Positions 34,769 to 42,022 of a DNA stretch of 64,000 nt are shown here, piece after piece. Position 1 is the stretch's first letter. Each line of letters begins with the position of its first letter. Location: positions 744,001 through 808,000 of the forward strand of contig NZ_SRKZ01000001.1 of the NCBI RefSeq assembly GCF_004745865.1, read 5' to 3'. The position numbers and the translations under genes were made by a program. This stretch comes from Hymenobacter wooponensis. Its GTDB lineage: Bacteria > Bacteroidota > Bacteroidia > Cytophagales > Hymenobacteraceae. The notes below the pieces were generated by a model. The model had not been told where the DNA came from. It did not search any database and saw only the letters and a program-made list of their open reading frames with translations.

Positions 34769-36250
34769 ATGTCTCCTACCCTTATTCTGAGCCTGATTGC
34801 GGGCTACTTCGTGGTGCTGGTTATCATTGCGCTGCTCACGTCGCGCAAGGCCACCAGCGAATCGTTTTTCATTGCGAACCGCAACGCGCCGTGGTACATG
34901 GTGGCGTTTGCCATGATTGGGACTTCACTCTCGGGGGTCACGTTCATTTCTATTCCGGGTATGGTAGCCACGCAGTCGTGGAGCTATATGGCGGTGGTAC
35001 TGGGCTACATTGTGGGCTACCTGGTTATTGGCACGGTGCTCATGCCCATGTATTACCGGCTGCGGCTGGTGTCTATCTATACCTATCTGGAGCAGCGCTT
35101 TGGGTTCTGGAGCTATAAAACGGGTGCTTTCTTCTTCCTGATTTCTCGGGCCGTGGGCGCGGCCTTCCGGCTGTTTCTGGTTGCGGGTGTGCTGCAGCTA
35201 GCTGTATTCGACAGCCTGAACGTGCCGTTTGCCGTCACCGTGAGCATCAGCATCCTGCTGATTTACCTCTACACGTTCCGGGGCGGCCTTAAAACCATCC
35301 TCTGGACCGACACTTTCCAGACCATGGCTATGCTGGTGTGCGTGGCCGTGAGCATTTACCTGATGGCCGATGAGCTGAACCTGGGCTTTGCCGGGCTCGT
35401 GAAAACGGTGAAGGAAAGTGCCATGTCGCAGATCTACTTCTCCGACCCTAAAGACGACAAGTTCTTTTGGAAGCAGTTTGCCTCGGGTGCCTTTATCACC
35501 ATCGTGATGACTGGCCTAGACCAGGATTTGATGCAGAAGAACCTGAGCTGCCGTAATCTCCAGGATGCCCAGAAGAACATGTTCTGGTTTACCATTGCCA
35601 TTGTGGTGGTCAATGTATTCTTCCTCTCGCTGGGCGTGCTGCTATATCAGTTTGCCGCTGCCAAGGGTATTACGCTGCCCACTAACCCCGCCACCGGCAA
35701 AGTAATCGGCGACAACGTGTTTCCGCTGCTGGCTACTAACCACTTCTCGCTGTTCGCAGGCATCGTGTTCATACTGGGTATTATTGCCGTTACCTACGCC
35801 TCCGCCGACTCAGCTCTTACGGCCCTCACCACCTCGTTTTGCGTCGATATGCTCGATATTAAGCAGTATGAGGAGAAAAAGCAGACCCGCGTGCGCCAGC
35901 TCACCCACTTTGGCTTCTCGCTGGTGCTCATCGTCATTATCCTGATTTTCCGGGCCATCAACGACCAGAGTGTCATTACGGCCGTGTTCAAAGCCGCTGG
36001 CTACACCTACGGGCCGCTGCTAGGCCTCTACTCGTTTGGCCTTTTCACCAGCCGCGGCCTCCACGACCGCCTCGTGCCCTACGTGTGCGTGGCGGCTCCA
36101 CTGGTAACGTGGTTTATCAATGCCAACTCCAAGGCTTGGTGGGGCTATGAGTTCGGCTTTGAGATTCTGATTCTGAACGGCTTGCTTACGTTTGTGGGCC
36201 TGCTAGCAATTTCTCGCGCCCGCGTACCAGAATTGAACCCTGTTGCATAG
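34769..36250 (+). CDS. Sodium:solute symporter (SSS family)
   Basis: A 493-residue inner-membrane protein with about 13 hydrophobic segments. The N-terminal SESFFIANRNAPWYMVAFAMIGTSLSGVTFISIPGM is the conserved SSS segment, and GLDQDLMQKNLSCRNLQDAQKNM and YASADSALTALTTSFCVDML are the usual middle motifs. It probably uses Na+ to import an organic substrate that cannot be read from the sequence. It follows the MBL gene in the same direction but has an imperfect inverted repeat and a possible promoter before it, so it is probably transcribed separately. Confidence 0.88.
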   Translation: MSPTLILSLIAGYFVVLVIIALLTSRKATSESFFIANRNAPWYMVAFAMIGTSLSGVTFISIPGMVATQSWSYMAVVLGYIVGYLVIGTVLMPMYYRLRLVSIYTYLEQRFGFWSYKTGAFFFLISRAVGAAFRLFLVAGVLQLAVFDSLNVPFAVTVSISILLIYLYTFRGGLKTILWTDTFQTMAMLVCVAVSIYLMADELNLGFAGLVKTVKESAMSQIYFSDPKDDKFFWKQFASGAFITIVMTGLDQDLMQKNLSCRNLQDAQKNMFWFTIAIVVVNVFFLSLGVLLYQFAAAKGITLPTNPATGKVIGDNVFPLLATNHFSLFAGIVFILGIIAVTYASADSALTALTTSFCVDMLDIKQYEEKKQTRVRQLTHFGFSLVLIVIILIFRAINDQSVITAVFKAAGYTYGPLLGLYSFGLFTSRGLHDRLVPYVCVAAPLVTWFINANSKAWWGYEFGFEILILNGLLTFVGLLAISRARVPELNPVA

Positions 36251-36276
36251 GGGTTGTTTAGGGAGACGTACCTTTG
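36243..36276 (+). promoter_or_regulatory. Putative promoter of the TonB-C protein gene
   Basis: TTG (36243-36245), 23-nt spacer, TACCTTTG (36269-36276). It overlaps the end of the symporter gene. The palindrome at 36307-36380 would lie in the leader RNA. Confidence 0.45.
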
Positions 36277-36306
36277 CATCTAGAATGTGCCGAGCTACTT
36301 GGCTTT

Positions 36307-36380
36307 TCATTCCGACGCAGGAGCAACCCGGGTTAAAGCCGTTGAGCTTATTTCTCCAGATTCCTCCTGCGTCGGAATGA
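36307..36380. repeat. Intergenic inverted repeat, TCATTCCGACGCAGGAG arms
   Basis: Perfect 17-bp arms (36307-36323 and 36364-36380) with a 40-nt loop, between the symporter and the TonB-C gene. It resembles other short mobile palindromes and lies in the likely 5' leader of the next gene. Confidence 0.8.
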
Positions 36381-36425
36381 CAGGTGAAAGTCTCACGTTG
36401 CACCAACGCCTCCAACTACTGCCCT

Positions 36426-36926
36426 ATGAAACATCTTTTCTTCATCTTGTTGCTCGTAGCTTCGGGCGCCGCGGCGCAGGCGCAAACCCAGCAGCCTACT
36501 CCTGCTGCTTCTCCAGCTACCACCAAGCAACCTATCGAGTTGAAGGCTGGCCGGATGCAGGCCCAGGCCAAGCCCGCGGCAAACCGCCCCGATGCGCCCC
36601 CGCAGTTTCCGGGCGGAGCACAAGGATTGAACACGTTTTTTCAGCAGAACTTAAAGTATCCCGAGGCGGCCAGCGTCAAGCAGGTTAGCGGCAACGTGGT
36701 GATGACTTTCACGGTGGAAGCCGACGGACACCTGACCAACCCCACCGTCCTCCAACCCCTCTCCCCGGAGTGCGACACGGAGGCGTTGCGCGTGCTAGGC
36801 CAGATGCCCGCCTGGAAACCGGCTACCCGCAAAGGGCAGCCCATTGCTACCCAAGTACGGCTGCCCATCCCCTTCGGCAACTCGGAGAATCTGAAGGTGG
36901 AGCAGGGCAAACCGAAATTTGAATAA
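36426..36926 (+). CDS. Exported TonB C-terminal domain protein
   Basis: A 166-residue protein. The ATG at 36426 gives a signal peptide (MKHLFFILLLVASGAAAQA). A Pro/Ala/Gln-rich linker leads to a TonB-C fold from about residue 70: QGLNTFFQQNLKYPEAASVKQVSGNVVMTFTVEADGHLTNPTVLQPLSPECDTEALRVL, then WKPATRKGQPIATQVRLPI. Classical TonB is anchored by an N-terminal helix and works with ExbB/ExbD, but here the N-terminus looks cleavable, so the domain would be free in the periplasm. It may instead bind a partner of unknown nature. No exbB or canonical exbD lies beside it. Confidence 0.75.
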   Translation: MKHLFFILLLVASGAAAQAQTQQPTPAASPATTKQPIELKAGRMQAQAKPAANRPDAPPQFPGGAQGLNTFFQQNLKYPEAASVKQVSGNVVMTFTVEADGHLTNPTVLQPLSPECDTEALRVLGQMPAWKPATRKGQPIATQVRLPIPFGNSENLKVEQGKPKFE

Positions 36927-36943
36927 TTGAATTATAAGACATG

Positions 36944-37011
36944 AGAAGTGAGAGGTAGGAAAGAGGAACCGTTCATCGTCGCCCGAACGACCCTTCCTAC
37001 CTCTCACTTCT
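36944..37011. repeat. Inverted repeat, AGAAGTGAGAGGTAGGAA arms
   Basis: Perfect 18-bp arms (36944-36961 and 36994-37011) around a 32-nt loop in the short gap before the ABC exporter gene. There is no T tract, so a terminator role is uncertain. Confidence 0.75.
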
Positions 37012-37026
37012 GACTTCTCTAAGAGA

Positions 37027-38853
37027 ATGGCCCGAAGTGGAATGAATACCAGTGGTACAACCCTTGACCCGGATGTACCCAAGAAGAAATTAACTAAGGA
37101 AAGCTTTCGGCAGGGACTGCGCATTTTTCGTTTCACGCTTCCCTACCGCACCAAGTTCAGTATTGGCACGGTGCTCCTGACGCTCTCTAGCGCAAGCACT
37201 ATGGCCTTTCCCTGGCTAATTGGAAAGCTCGCTGATACCGCTAGCGGCCACCCTGTAGTGCTGCCCAATGGTACCGCCGTCACCATCAATCAGATTGCAC
37301 TGGGCTTTGCGCTGTTGATTCTGCTGCAGGGCATCTTTTCCTTCGGGCGCATCTGGCTGTTTACCCAGGTAAGCGAATTTACAGTGCGCGACATCCGGCA
37401 GGCGTTGTACCGCCAGTTTGTGTCGCTGCCCATTCCATACTTCGAGAAAAACCGGGTGGGTGCCATTACTTCGCGCATTACATCCGATGTAGGCATCATT
37501 CAAGATTCCTTTTCCCTCACACTGGCGGAGCTGTTTCGGCAAGTGATGACGCTGGTGGCGGGTATTGTGTTCATCATGGTGGTATCGGTGAAGCTCTCGA
37601 TGTTCATGCTGCTCACTTTCCCGCCTATTGTGGTGTTGGCCATGGTATTCGGAAAAAAAATTCGAGTGCTGGCCAAACTCACGCAGGATGAGCTAGCCAA
37701 AACCAACGTCATTGTAGAAGAAACCCTGCAGGGCATCAACACAGTGAAGGCCTTTACCAACGAGCAGTTTGAAACGGTGCGGTATACTTCCTCGCTCACT
37801 AAAACGGTGCGGGCGGCCTTACGCAGCAACCTCTACCGCGGTGGCTTCGTGTCGTTCGTTATCATTGGCCTGTTTGGAGGTATTGTGCTGGTATTGTGGC
37901 GGGCTGCCACTCTAGTACAGGCCGGCCAGATGACCATCGGCGACCTTACGCAGTTTGCCCTCTACACTATGTTCATTGGGGCATCAGTGGCAGGCCTAGG
38001 CGAACTGTATGGAAAGGTGCAGAGCACACTTGGCGCATCGGAGCGTATCTTGGAAATTCTTGATGAGCCTACCGAGCCTACCCACCAGCCTGGCACTACT
38101 CCACTCAAAGTGCGCGGCGACATCGACTACCGCCACGTGGCCTTCAGCTACCCCACCCGCCCCGATTTGCCCGTGCTTCAGGATATCAACTTTGGTATTC
38201 AGGCCGGGGAGAAAATTGCGCTGGTAGGCCCCTCTGGCGCCGGCAAAAGCACCATTGTGCAGCTGCTGATGCAGTTCTATGAGCTAAGCGGCGGCAAGAT
38301 CCTCATTGATGGTCGCGACGTGCGCCAGTTCGACCTCACGGAGCTGCGCCGCCACATTGGCATTGTGCCTCAGGAAACGCTGCTGTTCGGGGGCTCTATC
38401 AGGGAGAACATTGCCTACGGTAAAATCGACGCTACCGACGCCGAAATCACGGCCGCTGCGCGCAAGGCCAACGCCTGGCAGTTCATCTCTACCTTCCCCG
38501 AAGGCCTCGACACGCTGGTAGGTGAGCGGGGTGTAAAGCTCTCGGGTGGCCAGCGCCAGCGCATTGCCATTGCCCGCGCCATCCTGAAAAATCCCGCCAT
38601 TCTCATCCTCGACGAAGCCACTTCCGCCCTCGACTCGGAGAGCGAAAAGCTGGTGCAGAGCGCCATGGATGAGCTCATGCAGGACCGCACGAGCATCATC
38701 ATCGCCCACCGCCTCAGCACCATCCGTAAAGTTGATAAGATCCTGGTCATCGATGGAGGCCGCATTGTAGAGCAGGGCTCCCACGATGAGTTGGCCCACA
38801 ACGAAAACGGCATATACGCTAACCTGCTGAAGCTGCAGTTTGAACTAAGCTAG
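37027..38853 (+). CDS. ABC exporter, fused permease-ATPase (MsbA-like)
   Basis: A 608-residue half-transporter. Residues about 35-330 hold the six-helix transmembrane domain (LLTLSSASTMAFPWLIGKLAD and LLILLQGIFSFGRIWLFT among the helices). The nucleotide-binding domain follows with Walker A GPSGAGKST, Q-loop PQETLLFGG, signature LSGGQRQRIAIARAIL, Walker B ILILDEATSALD and H-loop AHRLST. It dimerises and exports lipids or drugs; lipid A or multidrug export is plausible but not shown. A short lead (MARSGMNTSGT) precedes the domain. The gene is monocistronic and ends at a terminator. Confidence 0.93.
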   Translation: MARSGMNTSGTTLDPDVPKKKLTKESFRQGLRIFRFTLPYRTKFSIGTVLLTLSSASTMAFPWLIGKLADTASGHPVVLPNGTAVTINQIALGFALLILLQGIFSFGRIWLFTQVSEFTVRDIRQALYRQFVSLPIPYFEKNRVGAITSRITSDVGIIQDSFSLTLAELFRQVMTLVAGIVFIMVVSVKLSMFMLLTFPPIVVLAMVFGKKIRVLAKLTQDELAKTNVIVEETLQGINTVKAFTNEQFETVRYTSSLTKTVRAALRSNLYRGGFVSFVIIGLFGGIVLVLWRAATLVQAGQMTIGDLTQFALYTMFIGASVAGLGELYGKVQSTLGASERILEILDEPTEPTHQPGTTPLKVRGDIDYRHVAFSYPTRPDLPVLQDINFGIQAGEKIALVGPSGAGKSTIVQLLMQFYELSGGKILIDGRDVRQFDLTELRRHIGIVPQETLLFGGSIRENIAYGKIDATDAEITAAARKANAWQFISTFPEGLDTLVGERGVKLSGGQRQRIAIARAILKNPAILILDEATSALDSESEKLVQSAMDELMQDRTSIIIAHRLSTIRKVDKILVIDGGRIVEQGSHDELAHNENGIYANLLKLQFELS

Positions 38854-38898
38854 AGCACGGATTTAGACGGATTCATCGAGTCACACGAATTTTAAAGG

Positions 38899-38928
38899 AA
38901 GGGCGAGGCAATGTGCTTCGCCCTTTTT
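38899..38928 (+). terminator. Rho-independent terminator
   Basis: Stem AAGGGCGAGGC / GCTTCGCCCTT with a five-base T tail, after the ABC exporter gene. Confidence 0.8.
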
Positions 38929-38972
38929 CGTATACATAAGTGTTATATTGATAGTTAACGCATTCAACAGCT

Positions 38973-39572
38973 ATGGCCATCTTCTCTCACCGCCGTCATC
39001 ACGTTGTTGGTACGCCGCGGGGTATGACCTGTTACTTCTTTTGCGTATTGCTGTTAGTGCTCTGCTATATGCTGGCTGGCAGATTAAATTCTCCGTTTGC
39101 TGATCCATACGTTCGGCTGCCGACAATTTCCTCATCCTTTTGCTATAGAGGTCTAGAACATCCTATTACCATTTCACTTGATGCCAATAATCATATTTTT
39201 CTCCAAGCAGACGAAGAGATACAATCATCTTTGATTCGGCAAGTTGCTGAGCAGCACGGTATCTATTTTACTACTACTCAACTAAGTGAACTAGACAAAA
39301 CACCTTACTTGGGCCACCGAATAGAGGAACTACCCCAATGGCTTTCAACAACTGAGCGAGAGCGGCGCAGCGTTGTTCCCGGCCTATCAAATGTTGAGGA
39401 TTTAGGAGAATATATAGCTGCTGGCTTGCAGATTACCCGGCAGCAGTTCGGCAGATCTGCTTATCTAGCTCTGCGAGCTGATAAGAGCATTGCAGCCCCT
39501 CAGATACAGTCTATGATCCGGCTGTTTCAACAGCATGGCTTCAATCGGATATACCTTATAGTGGAAGAATAA
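38973..39572 (+). CDS. ExbD-like protein with central insertion (paralogue 1)
   Basis: A 199-residue protein with one N-terminal membrane helix (about 18-36, CYFFCVLLLVLCYMLAG). The periplasmic part reads like ExbD in two halves: YVRLPTISSS and PITISLDANNHIFLQADEEI (about 46-82), then YLALRADKSIAAPQIQSMIRLFQQHGFNRIYLIVEE (164-199). Between them lie about 65 extra residues (97-162). The membrane-helix Asp that ExbD needs for proton coupling is absent. The gene is lower in GC than its neighbours. The next gene is its paralogue, 13 nt away. No exbB or tonB lies beside it. A domain call is inference from motif layout. Confidence 0.65.
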   Translation: MAIFSHRRHHVVGTPRGMTCYFFCVLLLVLCYMLAGRLNSPFADPYVRLPTISSSFCYRGLEHPITISLDANNHIFLQADEEIQSSLIRQVAEQHGIYFTTTQLSELDKTPYLGHRIEELPQWLSTTERERRSVVPGLSNVEDLGEYIAAGLQITRQQFGRSAYLALRADKSIAAPQIQSMIRLFQQHGFNRIYLIVEE

Positions 39573-39585
39573 ACTAGATCATGCT

Positions 39586-40206
39586 ATGTGTCAGCTTCGT
39601 ATTATCCGTTACCGCAGCTTGCCGGACGCACCCAAATTGATTTTGGGTCATTGGGGCAGCTTGCTGTTTCTGTTATGTGGACTACTGGTGTCGGCGGCGC
39701 CCTTTTCTTATTACACAGCGCCGACATTGCGCCTACCTTCAGCTAGTAGTACATCCGTGTGCACTATGAGAGAAGGGCCAATCCTAACTATCTCTTTCGA
39801 TGCACAACGCCAGCTTTACGTTTCGACCGAAGAGGTACTGCAAGCTTTCATGCTGGAGCGCGTAGCGGCTCGCCATGGCATTTGCATCACAAGCCGACAA
39901 CTATGGGAAGCGGCGCATCTGTCCTATGTAGGCCTACCAATAGCTCAATTACCCAATTACTTGGATATGACAGCCAAGCAGCGCTGGGCGGTTCTACAGC
40001 GCGGCATTCCAACTTCTGCTACCAACAATGAACTACTAGACTATGTCGAGGCTTTCCAAAACGTGGCGCAACAGCAGTATCAGCGTAAAGGATATGTAGA
40101 CCTACGGATTGACGCTCAAACTTCTGCCGCTGATGTGCGGGGACTGCTTCACTTACTTCAATCTCTAAATATCAACAGGTACAACCTAAAAGTAGAGCGA
40201 GTTTGA
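39586..40206 (+). CDS. ExbD-like protein with central insertion (paralogue 2)
   Basis: A 206-residue protein clearly homologous to the preceding one. Shared blocks are ISFDAQRQLYVSTEEV, VAARHGICITSRQL, YVGLPIAQLPNYLDMTAKQR, NNELLDYVEAFQNVAQQQ and YVDLRIDAQTSAADVRGLLHLLQ...NRYNLKVE. One membrane helix (about 22-40) starts the protein, again without an Asp in it. The first half (LRLPSAS...LTISFDAQ) and the last 35 residues match ExbD-type strands, while the middle 65 residues are shared only with paralogue 1. The pair is probably one transcript. The function is unknown, and a canonical ExbD role is unlikely without the proton-coupling residue. Confidence 0.65.
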   Translation: MCQLRIIRYRSLPDAPKLILGHWGSLLFLLCGLLVSAAPFSYYTAPTLRLPSASSTSVCTMREGPILTISFDAQRQLYVSTEEVLQAFMLERVAARHGICITSRQLWEAAHLSYVGLPIAQLPNYLDMTAKQRWAVLQRGIPTSATNNELLDYVEAFQNVAQQQYQRKGYVDLRIDAQTSAADVRGLLHLLQSLNINRYNLKVERV

Positions 40207-40246
40207 TTTATCAAGATATGTTGTCCCAACGCTCCATTCCCGCTGA

Positions 40247-40795
40247 ATGAGCGACCTTGCGGGCATGCAGTCCCTCGTGTTCTCCCAAGTAACTATGTCG
40301 GCCGATGAGTATGTGGCCGTGAATTTCCGGCTGTGGCGTCAACAGCCCGCCACCCGCCGCAACAACTGGATTCTGATAGCAGCCCTCGTATTGCTCAGCA
40401 TCAGCTTGCTAGCCCAATTGCAGCAGGATGGGTGGCAGCTCACGTCTTGGTCAGCGCCTTCGCTTTTGGTTGTAGGCCTGTTGTATGCGCTTCTGCGCAC
40501 GTGGTTTGTGCGTTGGATGCTGCGGCGAGGCTACCAAAAGAACACGGTACTAAAAGAACCCATCGACTTCACCCTGACTGCCGAGGAAATCAAAGGACGA
40601 AGTGGCCTAGGACAGTTCTCGGGGAAATTGGCCACTATCAACCGGGCCGTATTGGTGCAGCCTGATTGGCTGCTGCTCTACCCCAACCAGGCCGCCTGCT
40701 ATTATCTTGATTTGCGGCGGTTACAAGCTCCGGCCACTCTTTCGGCAGTGGAGCAGTTGTTGGCGCAGCACCAGGTCTCGTTGCGCCGCGTGTGA
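40247..40795 (+). CDS. YcxB-like membrane-associated hypothetical protein
   Basis: A 182-residue protein with two hydrophobic helices (NWILIAALVLLSISLLAQL and SAPSLLVVGLLYALLRTWFV). The cytoplasmic C-terminal part (FTLTAEEIKGRSGLGQFSGKLATINRAVLVQPDWLLLYPNQAACYYLDLRRL) resembles YcxB-type domains, in which a W or Y strand and LxxYxN precede the end. The start could also be the Met seven codons later. It lies 40 nt after the ExbD-like pair and might be co-transcribed, but it has its own style of codon use. The function is unknown. Confidence 0.6.
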   Translation: MSDLAGMQSLVFSQVTMSADEYVAVNFRLWRQQPATRRNNWILIAALVLLSISLLAQLQQDGWQLTSWSAPSLLVVGLLYALLRTWFVRWMLRRGYQKNTVLKEPIDFTLTAEEIKGRSGLGQFSGKLATINRAVLVQPDWLLLYPNQAACYYLDLRRLQAPATLSAVEQLLAQHQVSLRRV

Positions 40796-40955
40796 AACCA
40801 AAGTATCCAGTGGGCTAAAATACCCTACACCTGCCAACTTTATTAGCAAAATAAACCTAGCCAAGCGGGTGAAAAAGAATAAGGAAGACGCCTTTTGCTT
40901 GCTTTTCCCTAGTTTTACCCCCACATCCCATTCTCTTTTTCTTAGTCTTGCTTCT

Positions 40956-41861
40956 ATGATCATCACGAGTAACCTGAAGTCATCGCGCGTGCTGGGCTCT
41001 ACGCTGCTGGTAAGCGGCCTACTGCTGGCTAGCGCCGCGCAAGCCCAGATTTCTACTCCCGCCGCCAGCCCTAAAAGCACCGTGCAGCAGCGCGTAGGAC
41101 TCACCGACGTTACCATCACCTACTCGCGCCCCGGTGTGAAAGGCCGCCCGGTTTTCGGCGACTCTACCACCAAAGCCATTGTGCCTTTTGGTCAGCGCTG
41201 GCGCACGGGTGCCAACAATACCACCAGCATCAAATTCTCGGATGACGTGACGGTGGAAGGCAAAAAAGTACCGGCCGGCGAGTACGGTCTCTATACCATT
41301 CCCGGCAAGACCTCCTGGGTTGTGGTGCTCAACAAAAGCACCAAGCAGGGTGCCGATGTGAAGGGCTTTAAAGATGCCGACGACGTAGCCCGCTTCACGG
41401 TGAAGCCTTACGCTCTGGCTAACAAGGTGGAAACCTTCACCATTGAGTTCTCCGACATTACGCCTGCTACCGCCAACGTGGAAATCCTGTGGGATAAGAC
41501 CGGTGCTAAGTTCAAGGTGATGTCTGATGTGGATTCCAAAGTAATGGCCCAGATCGACGAGAAAGTCATCAAAAACAGCAGCGCTAGTGCCAACGACATG
41601 GCTGCTGCGGCCGTGTACTACTACGACAACAACAAGGACCTGAAGCAGGCTCTGACCTGGATTCAGAAGGCTAACGAGAAAGACCCCAAGTTCTGGAACG
41701 TGCACACGGAGGCCAAAATCCGCATGAAAATGAAGGATTACAAAGGCACCGTAACGGCCGCCGAGCAGTCGAAGAAACTTGCCGCCGAAGCTAAAAACAC
41801 CGACTACGTAAAGCTGAACGACGGCATCATCGCCGACGCTAAGAAAGCCGGCAAGCTGTAA
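40956..41861 (+). CDS. DUF2911-domain secreted protein
   Basis: A 301-residue exported protein. The ATG at 40956 gives the signal peptide with SRVLGSTLLVSGLLLASAAQAQ; the longer frame continues into the preceding gene and is rejected. DUF2911 follows: RVGLTDVTITYSRPGVKGRPVFGDSTTKAIVPFGQRWRTGANNTTSIKFSDDVTVEGKKVPAGEYGLYTIPG, then FTIEFSDITPATANVEILWD. Residues about 195-300 are helical and TPR-like (ANDMAAAAVYYYDNNKDLKQALTWIQKANEKDP). The biochemical role of the family is not known. A large palindrome separates it from the convergent symporter. Confidence 0.85.
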   Translation: MIITSNLKSSRVLGSTLLVSGLLLASAAQAQISTPAASPKSTVQQRVGLTDVTITYSRPGVKGRPVFGDSTTKAIVPFGQRWRTGANNTTSIKFSDDVTVEGKKVPAGEYGLYTIPGKTSWVVVLNKSTKQGADVKGFKDADDVARFTVKPYALANKVETFTIEFSDITPATANVEILWDKTGAKFKVMSDVDSKVMAQIDEKVIKNSSASANDMAAAAVYYYDNNKDLKQALTWIQKANEKDPKFWNVHTEAKIRMKMKDYKGTVTAAEQSKKLAAEAKNTDYVKLNDGIIADAKKAGKL

Positions 41862-41889
41862 GCAAACTGGCCTAGGCCACTAAGCCTAC

Positions 41890-42000
41890 AAAAGCACGTC
41901 ATCCTGACGAAGGAATGATCTTATTACGTTAGCACGAACAGGCTCTGGTCAGTTGTCCCAGCGTGCAAAGATCCTTCCTTCGTCAGGATGACGTGCTTTT
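41890..42000. repeat. Palindromic element, AAAAGCACGTCATCCTGACG arms
   Basis: 33-bp arms (41890-41922 and 41968-42000) with one mismatch and a 45-nt loop, between convergent genes. ACGTCATCCTGA and GATCTT are shared with the inner arms of the nested element at 19220-19449. It can also serve as a bidirectional terminator. Confidence 0.85.
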
Positions 42001-42022
42001 GCGTGCAGGGTTCAGCGTTTTT

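Noticed and set aside
40707..40955. A longer N-terminus for the DUF2911 protein
   Set aside because: The frame begins inside the preceding gene and lacks a signal peptide until the ATG at 40956.
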